64,000 nucleotides of DNA, from the NCBI GenBank assembly GCA_030681645.1, contig JAUXRX010000011.1:33176-97175 (forward strand), in the 5' to 3' direction. Shown here piece after piece: positions 47,382-54,985 of the stretch. The translations under genes and the position numbers were made by a program. The notes under the pieces are model-generated. The model was not told the origin of the DNA. It ran no database searches and was given only the letters and a program-made list of their open reading frames with translations. Source of the DNA: Archangium sp. Its GTDB lineage: Bacteria; Myxococcota; Myxococcia; Myxococcales; Myxococcaceae. The number at the start of each line of letters is the position of its first letter. Position 1 is the stretch's first letter.

Positions 47382-48299
47382 ATGCGAACGACACTGCTGG
47401 TGGGGCTGCTTTTCGTGGGCTGTGGCGTGACTGAGGCCGAGCTCACCGAGGTGGGCGACGAAGTGTCGGCGGCGCAGGGCGAGCTGGGCACGTCGACGCG
47501 GAGCTACGTGGTGCTGCGCCGGGACGTGCGCCGCTGCGTGGCCCCGCTGTGCGGCGGCTACTGGGCGCACGACGTCAACCGCGCGACGGTGAAAGAGACC
47601 TACGTCAGCGCGCTCGACTTCTCGAACTCGAACCTGTCGATGCCCGAACACCAGGCCGACGTGACGGGCGCGGCCGACTTCGAGGTGGTGCTGTACGGCA
47701 AGCTGGGGCCCCAGGAGTCGCGCTTCAACACCCGCACCTTCCTCGTGACCAGCGCCTGGCGCGGGATGCCGGGCGTGAAGTTCACCGAGCCGGCCGACAC
47801 CTTCTACCGGGTGCAGAGCGTGAACCTTCAGTGCTTCGCCGCGCCGTGCGCGACGCTGCGCGCGACGAAGCTGCACACCACCAGCAAGGTGCCGCACCAC
47901 GATCTCGACGTGAGCCGCGCGGCGCTGCAGCTGGTCGATCAGAACTGGCTCACCTTCCGCGCCCTCGAGAAGGACGCGCTGGTCGCGGGCCGCTTCGTCG
48001 ACGGCGCGCTGGTCGGCGTCGGCCGCGAGAAGATCCTCGACGCGAGCCAGGTCTTCATTCACCTGCCGGACATGACGCAGTCCTGCCCGCGCGTCGCGCC
48101 GGCGCAGTGCCCGGCCGGCAAGGTCAACCTGTGGACGCGCAACGAGAACCTCTGCCACATGCCCGCGGGCTGCGGTGGTGGCGGCGCGTGCGCGGCGTAC
48201 GTGCCGGGCTGCGCTGACGGCTACTCGCTCGTCTCGTGGGTCGGTGGCCGCTTCGGTTGCACGCAGTACGCCTGCGATCCCGCGTTCCTCAACGACTGA
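47382..48299 (+). CDS. Cysteine-containing lipoprotein, DUF6748-like
   Basis: A 305-residue lipoprotein (MRTTLLVGLLFVGC). The body begins YVVLRRDVRRCVAPLCGGYW and includes VTGAADFEVVLYGKLGPQ, which I associate with DUF6748-type proteins of myxobacteria. The C-terminus is cysteine-rich (CGGGGACAAYVPGC...CTQYACDPAF). Probably an outer-membrane surface protein; function unknown. The direct repeat ACATTC...ACATTC, 11 bp apart at 47348 and 47359, lies just upstream. Confidence 0.75.
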   Translation: MRTTLLVGLLFVGCGVTEAELTEVGDEVSAAQGELGTSTRSYVVLRRDVRRCVAPLCGGYWAHDVNRATVKETYVSALDFSNSNLSMPEHQADVTGAADFEVVLYGKLGPQESRFNTRTFLVTSAWRGMPGVKFTEPADTFYRVQSVNLQCFAAPCATLRATKLHTTSKVPHHDLDVSRAALQLVDQNWLTFRALEKDALVAGRFVDGALVGVGREKILDASQVFIHLPDMTQSCPRVAPAQCPAGKVNLWTRNENLCHMPAGCGGGGACAAYVPGCADGYSLVSWVGGRFGCTQYACDPAFLND

Positions 48300-48300
48300 G

Positions 48301-48804
48301 CTACCTGTCTCCCTCTCCCCGAGGGGGAGAGGAACCGAGCTCCACCCACTCCAGGATCGATCGGGGAGCCGCCGAGTCATCGACGGCGACGTTGAGCGCC
48401 CGCAACCGGTCGAGCGCCGCATTCGTCTCCCCGCCAGGCAGCTTCGCGGGCCCGACGACGCGGTGACAAAAATAGGTCCTGCACCCCAGAGGCCTGTCCT
48501 CGTACACGGTGCACCGCTTCCCCTCCGAATCGAGGAAGGGACACGCACCATCGCCACGAGCAGGCGGAACGCCGCGCCCGTCACGCTTGAGCCGCGCCTC
48601 CATCACCTTCCACTCACTGGGCCACAACCACGGCGGGCGCTTCGTGACGGCCAACTGACAGCACTCCGCGGTGCCGGGGCACGAGTGTTTGGCCCACGCC
48701 GCGCTCGCCTGGCGCAGCACCGCGCGCGTCTCGGTGGTGGCCCTCAGCCACGCCACCTTCATTTCCGCGTCGGTGCGTTCTTCGTCGGGTAGCTTCGCGC
48801 TCAT
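48301..48804 (-). CDS. YkgJ family cysteine-cluster protein
   Basis: A 167-residue protein of the YkgJ/Fe-S-oxidoreductase-like zinc or iron cluster family. The cluster cysteines are in SCPGTAECCQL, GACPFLDSEGKRCTVYEDRPLGCRTYFC. The last ten residues and the stop are encoded by a family B repeat. The longest start overlaps the divergent start at 48803 (CATG); an internal ATG at 48762 would leave 40 bp between the genes. Confidence 0.83.
   Translation of the reverse strand: MSAKLPDEERTDAEMKVAWLRATTETRAVLRQASAAWAKHSCPGTAECCQLAVTKRPPWLWPSEWKVMEARLKRDGRGVPPARGDGACPFLDSEGKRCTVYEDRPLGCRTYFCHRVVGPAKLPGGETNAALDRLRALNVAVDDSAAPRSILEWVELGSSPPRGEGDR
48304..48334. repeat. Family B repeat at the 3' end of the YkgJ gene
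   Basis: CTGTCTCCCTCTCCCCGAGG with a GGGGAGAGG arm forms a hairpin and encodes the final residues SSPPRGEGDR of the YkgJ protein. Confidence 0.75.
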
Positions 48805-49816
48805 GCAACCAGGTCCCGGTGGAGCTCAGTTTGGTGGAGCACAGTGTGCCCTTCACGCCGGTGTCAGCGCGAACTTCGTGTGCGCCCGCTGCGGAAACTT
48901 CATGTGCGCTGCGTGCGCGGTCAACGGCCTGGAGACCCAGTGCCCGACCTGCCGCGACCTCAACCCCATCGGCTTCCCCTACGACGCGAACGCCGATCTC
49001 AACACGCTCTGGTCGCACGCGACCTCGGGCTTCCAGCGTGAGCTGGCGATGATCGTCGTCGCGGTGTTGATCTACTTCGCCTTCGCGTTCGGCGGCGGCG
49101 TGGTGTCGAACATCATCAACCGCGTCGTGGGCACGATCGTGGGCGTCGACTTCGACCCGGCCAACCCCTTCAAGAGCGGCCTGGCGTGGAACCTGTTGAT
49201 CAGCCAGATCGTGGCGATCCTGGTGAACATCCCCATCCAGGGCGTCGGGTTGGTGGGGCTCTACCGCGTGCTGATGGACGTGCTGGTCGGCAAGAAGGCC
49301 GATCTCGCCCGCATGTTCAGCCAGCTCCACCTGCTGGCGAACTACGTGGTGATGCACGTGATCATCTTCTTCGTGATCACGGTGCCCACGCTGATCTACT
49401 TCGGCATCGTCGGGCTCGTCGGGCTGCGCATCATCGACGTCGACTGGAATCACCTCTCGGAGTTCCGGCCGGAGCGCCTCGCGCACCCGGCGTTCCTCGC
49501 GCTCATCTTCGCCAGCATGGTCGTCTTCCTGGCGGCGATGGTGGTGATCCTGCCGGTCAGTCTGTTCGCCACGCCCGAGCTGATCGTCGGGCAGTGCAGC
49601 CCGGTCGAGGCGCTCAAGCGGGCGTGGGATCTCGGCAACGGCCAGCGGCTGCGAACGTTCGGCTACTCGTTCGTGGCGGGCCTCCTCTACATCCTCGGCG
49701 CCTTCTGCTGCGGCGTCGGCATGATCTTCACCATGCCGATCGCCCTGATGCTGATCCTCTCGCTGTTCCTGGCGTTGCGGCGCAGCGCACCGCTGCCGCC
49801 TGCCATTCACACCTGA
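48803..49816 (+). CDS. Zinc-finger (B-box-like) multi-pass membrane protein
   Basis: A 337-residue protein. The N-terminus has a zinc-binding cluster (CALHAGVSANFVCARCGNFMCAACA, then CPTCRDL), common before membrane domains in myxobacteria. From about residue 80 there are five or six hydrophobic helices with the pattern of a DUF4013/glycerophosphoryl-like membrane family (VGLYRVLMDVLVGKKAD, CSPVEALKRAWDLG). Function unknown. A family B plus A repeat pair follows. Confidence 0.8.
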   Translation: MQPGPGGAQFGGAQCALHAGVSANFVCARCGNFMCAACAVNGLETQCPTCRDLNPIGFPYDANADLNTLWSHATSGFQRELAMIVVAVLIYFAFAFGGGVVSNIINRVVGTIVGVDFDPANPFKSGLAWNLLISQIVAILVNIPIQGVGLVGLYRVLMDVLVGKKADLARMFSQLHLLANYVVMHVIIFFVITVPTLIYFGIVGLVGLRIIDVDWNHLSEFRPERLAHPAFLALIFASMVVFLAAMVVILPVSLFATPELIVGQCSPVEALKRAWDLGNGQRLRTFGYSFVAGLLYILGAFCCGVGMIFTMPIALMLILSLFLALRRSAPLPPAIHT

Positions 49817-49821
49817 ATGAA

Positions 49822-49900
49822 ACCTCTCCCTGCGAAGCGGGGAGAGGTCGGCCGCAGGCCGGGTGAGGGGCGCCCCTCGACTCCGCCCGCGGTGAACGGT
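49822..49900. repeat. Adjacent family B and family A repeats
   Basis: Family B (49822-49871: CCTCTCCCTGCGAAGCGGGG and so on) abuts a half copy of family A (49872-49900: CCCCTCGACTCCGCCCGCGG), between convergent genes. Confidence 0.8.
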
Positions 49901-49903
49901 GGA

Positions 49904-51073
49904 TCAGAGCACGCGCAAGACGAAGCACTTGAGGTAGCGCGTCTCGCGCAGGCTCAGGAGCACCGGGTGATCCTTGCCCGCGCCGCGCTTTTCGACGATC
50001 TGCACCCGCCGCTTCGCGTCCGCGGCGGCCGAGTCGAGCATCTCCTCGAAGCGCTCTTCGCTCACGTGGTAGGTGCAGCTCGCGGTGATCAAGATGCCGC
50101 CCGGGTTGAGCAGCTGCATCGCCCGCAGGTTGATCTCCTTGTACCCGCGGATCGCGGCCTCGAGCGCGCCCTTGTTCTTCGCGAACGAGGGCGGGTCGAG
50201 CACGATGGTGTCGAACTTCTTCCCCTCGTCGAGCGTGTCGCGGAGGAAGTCGAACGCGTTGGCCGCCACCACGGTGACGTTGGTGAGCTTGTTGCGCTGC
50301 GCGTTCGCGGTGATCTGCGCGCACGCGGCCTCTGAGATCTCCACCGCCGTGACCTGCTTCGCCTTGAGGGCCAGCTGCAGGGCGAAGCCGCCCACGTAGC
50401 TGAAGCAGTCGAGCGCCTCGCCGAAGGCCCACTCGCTGGCCATCACGTGGTTGTCGCGCTGGTCGAGGAAGGCGCCGGTCTTCTGCCCGGTGAGCAGGTC
50501 GACCTCGAGGGTCACGTGGCCCTCGCGGTACGTCACCAGCCCGGGCAGCTCACCGCGGAGCACGCCCTTCTCGGGCTCGAGGCCCTCGAGCTTGCGCACG
50601 TTCGCGTCGCTGCGGTTGATGATCGCCTTGCAGCCGAACTGCTCGGTGAGGAGGTCAGCCAGCAGCTCCTTTCGCTGCTCGGTCGCCTTGTGGAGGAACT
50701 GCACCGAGAGGTAATCACCGAAACGATCCACCACCAGGCCCGGCAGCAGGTCGGCCTCGCCGTGCACCACCCGGTAGGTCGTCTCGTCGGGGCAGGCGCG
50801 CTTGCGCAGCGCCTCGGCGGCGATCAGCCGGGCCTTGAAGAAGTCGCGATCGATCGCCACGTCTTCCCACGAGAGCCAGCGCAGGCTGATCTTCGACTCG
50901 CGCGAGTAGAACGCCAGGCCCATGAACCAGCCGCGGTGATCTTCGACGCGCACCACCTCGCCACCGGCGAGGGACGCCGGCACGGGCTCGACGTCAGCCG
51001 CGTAGATCCACGGGTGGCCCGCCTTCCAGCGGTCGACACCCTTCCTGGTGATGCGCACGGTGGGATTCGTCAC
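49904..51073 (-). CDS. rlmI: RlmI-like 23S rRNA cytosine-C5 methyltransferase
   Basis: The 389 residues match RlmI in length. An N-terminal PUA domain (KGVDRWKAGHPWIYAADVEP) precedes a Rossmann SAM domain with CFSYVGGFAL, VEIS, the DPPSF motif (VLDPPSFAKNK) and SCTYH, whose Cys is catalytic in this class. It would methylate C1962-equivalent of 23S rRNA. The GTG start at 51073 overlaps the upstream MBL stop as GTGA. Confidence 0.9.
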   Translation of the reverse strand: MTNPTVRITRKGVDRWKAGHPWIYAADVEPVPASLAGGEVVRVEDHRGWFMGLAFYSRESKISLRWLSWEDVAIDRDFFKARLIAAEALRKRACPDETTYRVVHGEADLLPGLVVDRFGDYLSVQFLHKATEQRKELLADLLTEQFGCKAIINRSDANVRKLEGLEPEKGVLRGELPGLVTYREGHVTLEVDLLTGQKTGAFLDQRDNHVMASEWAFGEALDCFSYVGGFALQLALKAKQVTAVEISEAACAQITANAQRNKLTNVTVVAANAFDFLRDTLDEGKKFDTIVLDPPSFAKNKGALEAAIRGYKEINLRAMQLLNPGGILITASCTYHVSEERFEEMLDSAAADAKRRVQIVEKRGAGKDHPVLLSLRETRYLKCFVLRVL

Positions 51074-51924
51074 GCCGGGGCCAAAACCCGATCGACGACC
51101 ACCTGTCCACTCCCATCGTCCTTGACGGTGCAGATGGCGACGTTGGGGTCCCGGGCGAAGAAGAGCTGCCAGCCCTCTTCGACGGCCTGCGCGAGCAGTT
51201 GCCGCTTCTCCTCGATCGCCGTCAGCGGGTAGAGATCGAACGCGCTGATCCACGGCGCGTGCAGGTGCGCGGTGGTGGGAATGAGGTCGGCGCAGAACAC
51301 CAGCGTCTGGTCTCCGGCCTCGAGCCGCACCAGCTGCATGCCCACGGTGTGGCCTTCGCTCACGAACAGGTTCACCCCCGCGTAGAGCTCGGTGGCGCCC
51401 TCCATCAGGTGCAGCAGCCCGCTGCGCTCGAGCAGCGCGAAGTCGTCCCTGCGGAAGCTGCCCGCGTCCTTCTCGGTGGGGTGGTGCGCCCACTTCCAGT
51501 GGCGCCGCTGCACGTGCACGGTGGCGCTGGGAAACGAGAGCCGCAGCTCGGTGCCTTCTTCGCGGGTGGTGCCGCCGGCCGCGTCGAAGTGAAGGTGGCT
51601 GAGCACCACGTCGGTGATGTCCGCGCGGGCGCGCCCGAGGTTGGCCAGCGCGGTGTCGAGGCCGTTGGTGCCGTGCTCGATGCCGTACATCGCCCGGTGC
51701 TTGCCGTCCCACCGGGAACCCATGCCCACGTCGACCAGGATCAGCCGCGAGCCGACCTCCACCAGCATCGAGCGCGTCACCAGCGAGATGCGGTTGCGCT
51801 CGTCGGGGGCGAAGCGGCGCTCCCAGAGCGTGCGGGGCACCACCCCGAACATCGCCCCGCCGTCGAGGGCGAGACGACCTTCGACGAGGGCATGCACCGT
51901 CATGGGCCCGAGCCGCAGCGACAT
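51070..51924 (-). CDS. MBL-fold metallo-hydrolase with altered HxHxDH motif
   Basis: A 284-residue metallo-beta-lactamase-fold protein. The metal motif reads SHLHFDAAGG, so the fifth ligand position, normally His, is Ala. Other ligands are visible: the later His in EGHTVGMQL and the Asp in FCADLIPT. Family members hydrolyse lactones, phosphodiesters or thioesters. The start at 51924 fits; 51903 is an alternative. It is coupled to rlmI by a 4-nt overlap. Confidence 0.82.
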   Translation of the reverse strand: MSLRLGPMTVHALVEGRLALDGGAMFGVVPRTLWERRFAPDERNRISLVTRSMLVEVGSRLILVDVGMGSRWDGKHRAMYGIEHGTNGLDTALANLGRARADITDVVLSHLHFDAAGGTTREEGTELRLSFPSATVHVQRRHWKWAHHPTEKDAGSFRRDDFALLERSGLLHLMEGATELYAGVNLFVSEGHTVGMQLVRLEAGDQTLVFCADLIPTTAHLHAPWISAFDLYPLTAIEEKRQLLAQAVEEGWQLFFARDPNVAICTVKDDGSGQVVVDRVLAPA

Positions 51925-52066
51925 GGGCTGAGTGTGACACACCGACCGGGCCGCGGAGCAGGATCCTGAGGCCGGCTGCCGTGATGCCGTCGCGCCGCCG
52001 AGGGCATTGCTTCTTCGTGGGCTCGGCGGCTCGACGGAGATCGCGGCAACCCGCCGGGAGAGTAGA

Positions 52067-52657
52067 GTGCTTGACGTGGCGCACACGTACGACCTCCTCC
52101 TTCAGGCGAAGAACCCGGGAGAGGCGGCGCCCGTCGCCGCCCTGGTCGTCGCGCTCATGTCCCGCGGCGCGCAGGTGAACGCGGCCGGCGCCGGCACCTG
52201 GAAGCTCTCCGACGGCGAGGTCACCATCGATCCGCTGCTCGAGGAGGGCGTGGTGAAGGGCCTCGACGTGCGCGTGCCCCTGCTCGACAAGACCGGCCTC
52301 ATCGAGAGCGTGCTCAAGGCGCTGGTCGACGTCGCGGCAGAAGCCCAGGGGCGCGTGACCGACCCCCAGCGCGGTGACGCGGCCACCATGCTGGGGCTGT
52401 CGTCGCTGCTCGAGGAATACCTGCGCATGGCCCGCTACGCCGGTGAGTACGGCGCGGTCAGCGGGGCGCTGGGCCTGAGCACCTGGGCCTCGCCGCCCGA
52501 GGAAGACTCATCGGCGCTTCGCTGGGTGCTGCTGGTGGGCGTGTTCGTGGTGGCGCTCTGGGCGGGCTGGCGAACGATCAACGCCATCCGCGACGCCAAC
52601 CGGCCCCAGGAAACGCCAGCACCGATGAACGGCGCGCCGAAAGTCCCCCGGAAGTGA
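52067..52657 (+). CDS. Hypothetical protein with C-terminal membrane helix
   Basis: A 196-residue protein from a GTG at 52067 (GGGAG 6 nt before). The soluble part (VAHTYDLLLQAKNPGEAAPV...) has an alpha/beta pattern; one helix near the C-terminus, WVLLVGVFVVALWAGW, anchors it. No family recognised. Its last 150 nt run antisense to the 3' end of the RlmK-like gene. Confidence 0.6.
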   Translation: MLDVAHTYDLLLQAKNPGEAAPVAALVVALMSRGAQVNAAGAGTWKLSDGEVTIDPLLEEGVVKGLDVRVPLLDKTGLIESVLKALVDVAAEAQGRVTDPQRGDAATMLGLSSLLEEYLRMARYAGEYGAVSGALGLSTWASPPEEDSSALRWVLLVGVFVVALWAGWRTINAIRDANRPQETPAPMNGAPKVPRK

Positions 52658-53530
52658 GTCGAGCTCCTGCGCGTCGCTGAAGCGCCGGTCGAGCTCGAAG
52701 CCGAGGAAGTTGGTGGAGAAGTAGAGCGCGCCCGTCTTCGAGAGCAGCCCGCGCGCGTGCTCGACCAGCCAGCGGTGATCTCGCTGCACCTCGAAGCGGC
52801 GGCCCATCTTCTTCGACGAGGAGAAGCTCGGCGGGTCGAGCACGATCAGGTCGAACCCGTTCACCCCGAGCGGAGTCGAGGGGCACTCCTCGAGCCACCC
52901 CAGCACGTCGGCGCGGATCACCCGGTGCTTCGGGCCGGGCTCGAAGCCATTGAGACGGAAGTTGCGCTCGGCCCACTCGCAGTAGGTGTTCGAGAGATCG
53001 ACCGTGGTGGTCTCGACAGCGCCGCCCGCGAGCGCGTGCACGGTGAACGAGCCGGTGTACGCGAAGAGGTTCAGGAAGCGCTTGCCCTTCGCTTCCTGCC
53101 GCACGCGGGCGCGGGTGACGCGGTGATCGAGGAAGAGCCCGGTGTCGAGGTAGTCGGACAGGTTGCACTCGAAGGTGAGCCCGTGCTCGTTGACGTTCAC
53201 GATCGTCGACTGGGTGCCGAGGCGCTCGTACTGCCCGCGACCCCACGGGCGCTTCTCGTGGGTCTTGGTGAAGACCTTCTCAGGGGGGATCTCCAGCGCG
53301 GCGGCGGTGGCGCGCACCACCTCGACGCGCGCTTCGTCGATCGAGCCGTCGCGCACCTGCTTGCGGCGCGGGTATTCCATCACGTGCGCGAAGCCGTCGT
53401 ACCAGTCGACCGCGAACGGCCATTCCGGCATGTCGAGATCGTAGACGCGGAAGGCGGTGACCTTCTCGCGCTCAGCCCACTTGAAGCGCTGCTTCGCGTT
53501 CTTCCGCAGCCGGTTCTCGAAGTCGGACAC
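52508..53530 (-). CDS. RlmK-like 23S rRNA methyltransferase with repeat insertion and extended end
   Basis: A 340-residue SAM methyltransferase resembling the C-terminal RlmK half of E. coli RlmKL (m7G2069). FLNLFAYTGSFTVHAL binds SAM, and VLDPPSFSSSKKM is the catalytic loop. Between RADVLGWLEE and FDLIVLDPPSF lies CPSTPLGVNG (residues 216-225), encoded by a family A repeat in frame; related enzymes pass directly from one to the other. The normal end is near VHRCWRF; here about 33 more residues (rich in His and Arg) follow, overlapping the convergent gene. The start is a GTG at 53530. Confidence 0.82.
   Translation of the reverse strand: MSDFENRLRKNAKQRFKWAEREKVTAFRVYDLDMPEWPFAVDWYDGFAHVMEYPRRKQVRDGSIDEARVEVVRATAAALEIPPEKVFTKTHEKRPWGRGQYERLGTQSTIVNVNEHGLTFECNLSDYLDTGLFLDHRVTRARVRQEAKGKRFLNLFAYTGSFTVHALAGGAVETTTVDLSNTYCEWAERNFRLNGFEPGPKHRVIRADVLGWLEECPSTPLGVNGFDLIVLDPPSFSSSKKMGRRFEVQRDHRWLVEHARGLLSKTGALYFSTNFLGFELDRRFSDAQELDSLPGDFRRAVHRCWRFLGPVGVADGVDRSPARPERHHEHAHQQHPAKRR
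52857..52885. repeat. Family A repeat inserted in a methyltransferase gene
   Basis: CCGTTCACCCCGAGCGGAGT plus CGAGGGG is read in frame as CPSTPLGVNG, the same peptide that starts the PBP1C tail. Confidence 0.85.
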
Positions 53531-53557
53531 GGGGCTTACCTGTCATAGATCTCCCCC

Positions 53558-53744
53558 ATGGGAAACGAGGCTCAGTGCAAGGCGCGGTACGGAGCACAGG
53601 AGGCCCAAGGGCGCGGGCGCGGCGGTGACCGAGCGCGAGACGATGGCCGCGGGCAAGGCCGCGGGCCTGGTCGACGTGAAGGTCGTCTCGTTCTCCGACA
53701 CGCACAGCGCCGAGAAGTACGTCATTCCGCTCGCGAAGCGCTGA
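53558..53744 (+). pseudogene. Remnant of a longer gene with internal deletion
   Basis: The first 18 codons read MGNEAQCKARYGAQEAQG and the end, in a different frame, reads MAAGKAAGLVDVKVVSFSDT...YVIPLAKR. I recall both pieces as the start and end of a ~200-residue, DUF3052-like protein common in myxobacteria; the middle is missing and the frames no longer match. The end overlaps the convergent methyltransferase-like gene by 23 nt. Confidence 0.5.
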
Positions 53745-54321
53745 GCCCCACGCCTGGCAGGAAGCGCCCCACGCGCCGCGCCCAGGATCGCCAGGCGTCT
53801 CCGTGCTGGGCGATGAGCCAGGGCTCCTCCACGAAGCGCACCTGCAGCTGAACGCCGATCACGAAGGCGCCGAACCCGATAAGCGACGCCGCGTTGGGCC
53901 AGACCAGCGCCAGCCCCGCGAGGAACGCGCCCATGCCGGTGAAGATCGGGTTGCGCACCCACGCGAACAGTCCCGTGGTGACCAGCGCGGTGCGCTCCGT
54001 CTCCTGCACGCCGATGCGCCAGCTCGTGCCCATGCCTGACTGCGCCAGCACCGTGAGCACCATTCCCGCGCCCAGCAGCGCGAGGCCCGCGATCGCGACG
54101 ACCTCGGGAGTGGGAATCGCGCTCAGCCCGAGGGCGAGCGCAGTGGCGATCATCGACGCGATGAAGCTCGCACCACCCCACCAGCCGGCGCTGCCCACCG
54201 GCCCGGACAGCCCGTTGACGCCCCACCGCCCGGTCTTCCACTTGAGCCACGCTGGCCGAACGAGCAGGGCGGTGACGAAGAAGGCGGCGACGGACGTGGT
54301 GGCGATGAGCTGTCGGTTCAT
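53722..54321 (-). CDS. Isoprenylcysteine carboxyl methyltransferase (ICMT)-like membrane protein
   Basis: A 199-residue protein with five hydrophobic helices. The SAM-binding end of the ICMT/PEMT family is clear: GLFAWVRNPIFTGMGAF and RFVEEPWLIAQHGDAWRSWA. Bacterial members methylate lipids or small molecules; the substrate here is unknown. Its end overlaps the gene remnant by 23 nt. Confidence 0.85.
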   Translation of the reverse strand: MNRQLIATTSVAAFFVTALLVRPAWLKWKTGRWGVNGLSGPVGSAGWWGGASFIASMIATALALGLSAIPTPEVVAIAGLALLGAGMVLTVLAQSGMGTSWRIGVQETERTALVTTGLFAWVRNPIFTGMGAFLAGLALVWPNAASLIGFGAFVIGVQLQVRFVEEPWLIAQHGDAWRSWARRVGRFLPGVGLSASRAE

Positions 54322-54414
54322 GAAGGGGAGACGGTCGAGACCGGGCCCGCCTTACAGGACTGGTTTTCGCGCGGGTGTAAGGTCGCGGGGTCCTCGCGCG
54401 TCTCCCCGGCACCC

Positions 54415-54963
54415 ATGACCGAACCGTCATCGAAGGCCCGTGCAGGTCCCGGCCCTGTGAGGGGTGCGCTCGCTGGCGGTCGCCGCGAGCTGGTGGCCTG
54501 GGCGAGGAAGCGCGTCGGCGGGGCCGCCGAGGACGTGGTGCAGGAGGCCTCGGTGCGCGCGCTGGAGAAGGCCGACCAGCTCTCCGATCCGGGAGCGGCG
54601 CGGGCCTGGCTCTTCAGCATCGTGCGCAGCCTGGTGGCGGAAGAGGGCTCGAAGCGCCGCACCGAGCCGCTCGACGTCGAGCCCGCCGCCGCTCGTGGCG
54701 AGGTGCCCGATGCCTGCGGGTGCGTGTTGAAGCAGATCGAGTCGCTCACCCCTGCACAGGCGACGCTGTTGACGCGCGTGGTGGTCGATGGCGCCAGCGT
54801 GAGCGAGCTCGCCGGCGAGCTGGGCATCACGGTCAATAACGCCTGGGTTCGCCTGCACCGCGCCCGGAGCGCCCTCAAGAAGCAGCTCGGCGCGCACTGC
54901 GGTGCCCAGTCGCTGCGCCAGTGCCTCGACTGCGGCTGCGTCGAGCGCGGCTGCTGTCGCTGA
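54415..54963 (+). CDS. CorE-like ECF sigma factor with C-terminal cysteine-rich metal sensor
   Basis: A 182-residue ECF sigma factor. Region 2 (VVQEASVRALEKADQL) and region 4 (LAGELGITVNNAWVRLHRAR) are intact. A CxC pair lies in the linker (C101, C103) and six more cysteines end the protein (C162, C170, C173, C175, C180, C181), in a CG...CLDCGC pattern like the metal-binding domain of CorE of Myxococcus xanthus and its relatives, which sense copper or other metals without an anti-sigma factor. No anti-sigma gene is adjacent, as expected. The S46 peptidase gene starts 22 bp downstream. Confidence 0.82.
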   Translation: MTEPSSKARAGPGPVRGALAGGRRELVAWARKRVGGAAEDVVQEASVRALEKADQLSDPGAARAWLFSIVRSLVAEEGSKRRTEPLDVEPAAARGEVPDACGCVLKQIESLTPAQATLLTRVVVDGASVSELAGELGITVNNAWVRLHRARSALKKQLGAHCGAQSLRQCLDCGCVERGCCR

Positions 54964-54985
54964 GGCGTTGGTGTAGGGAGCGGCG

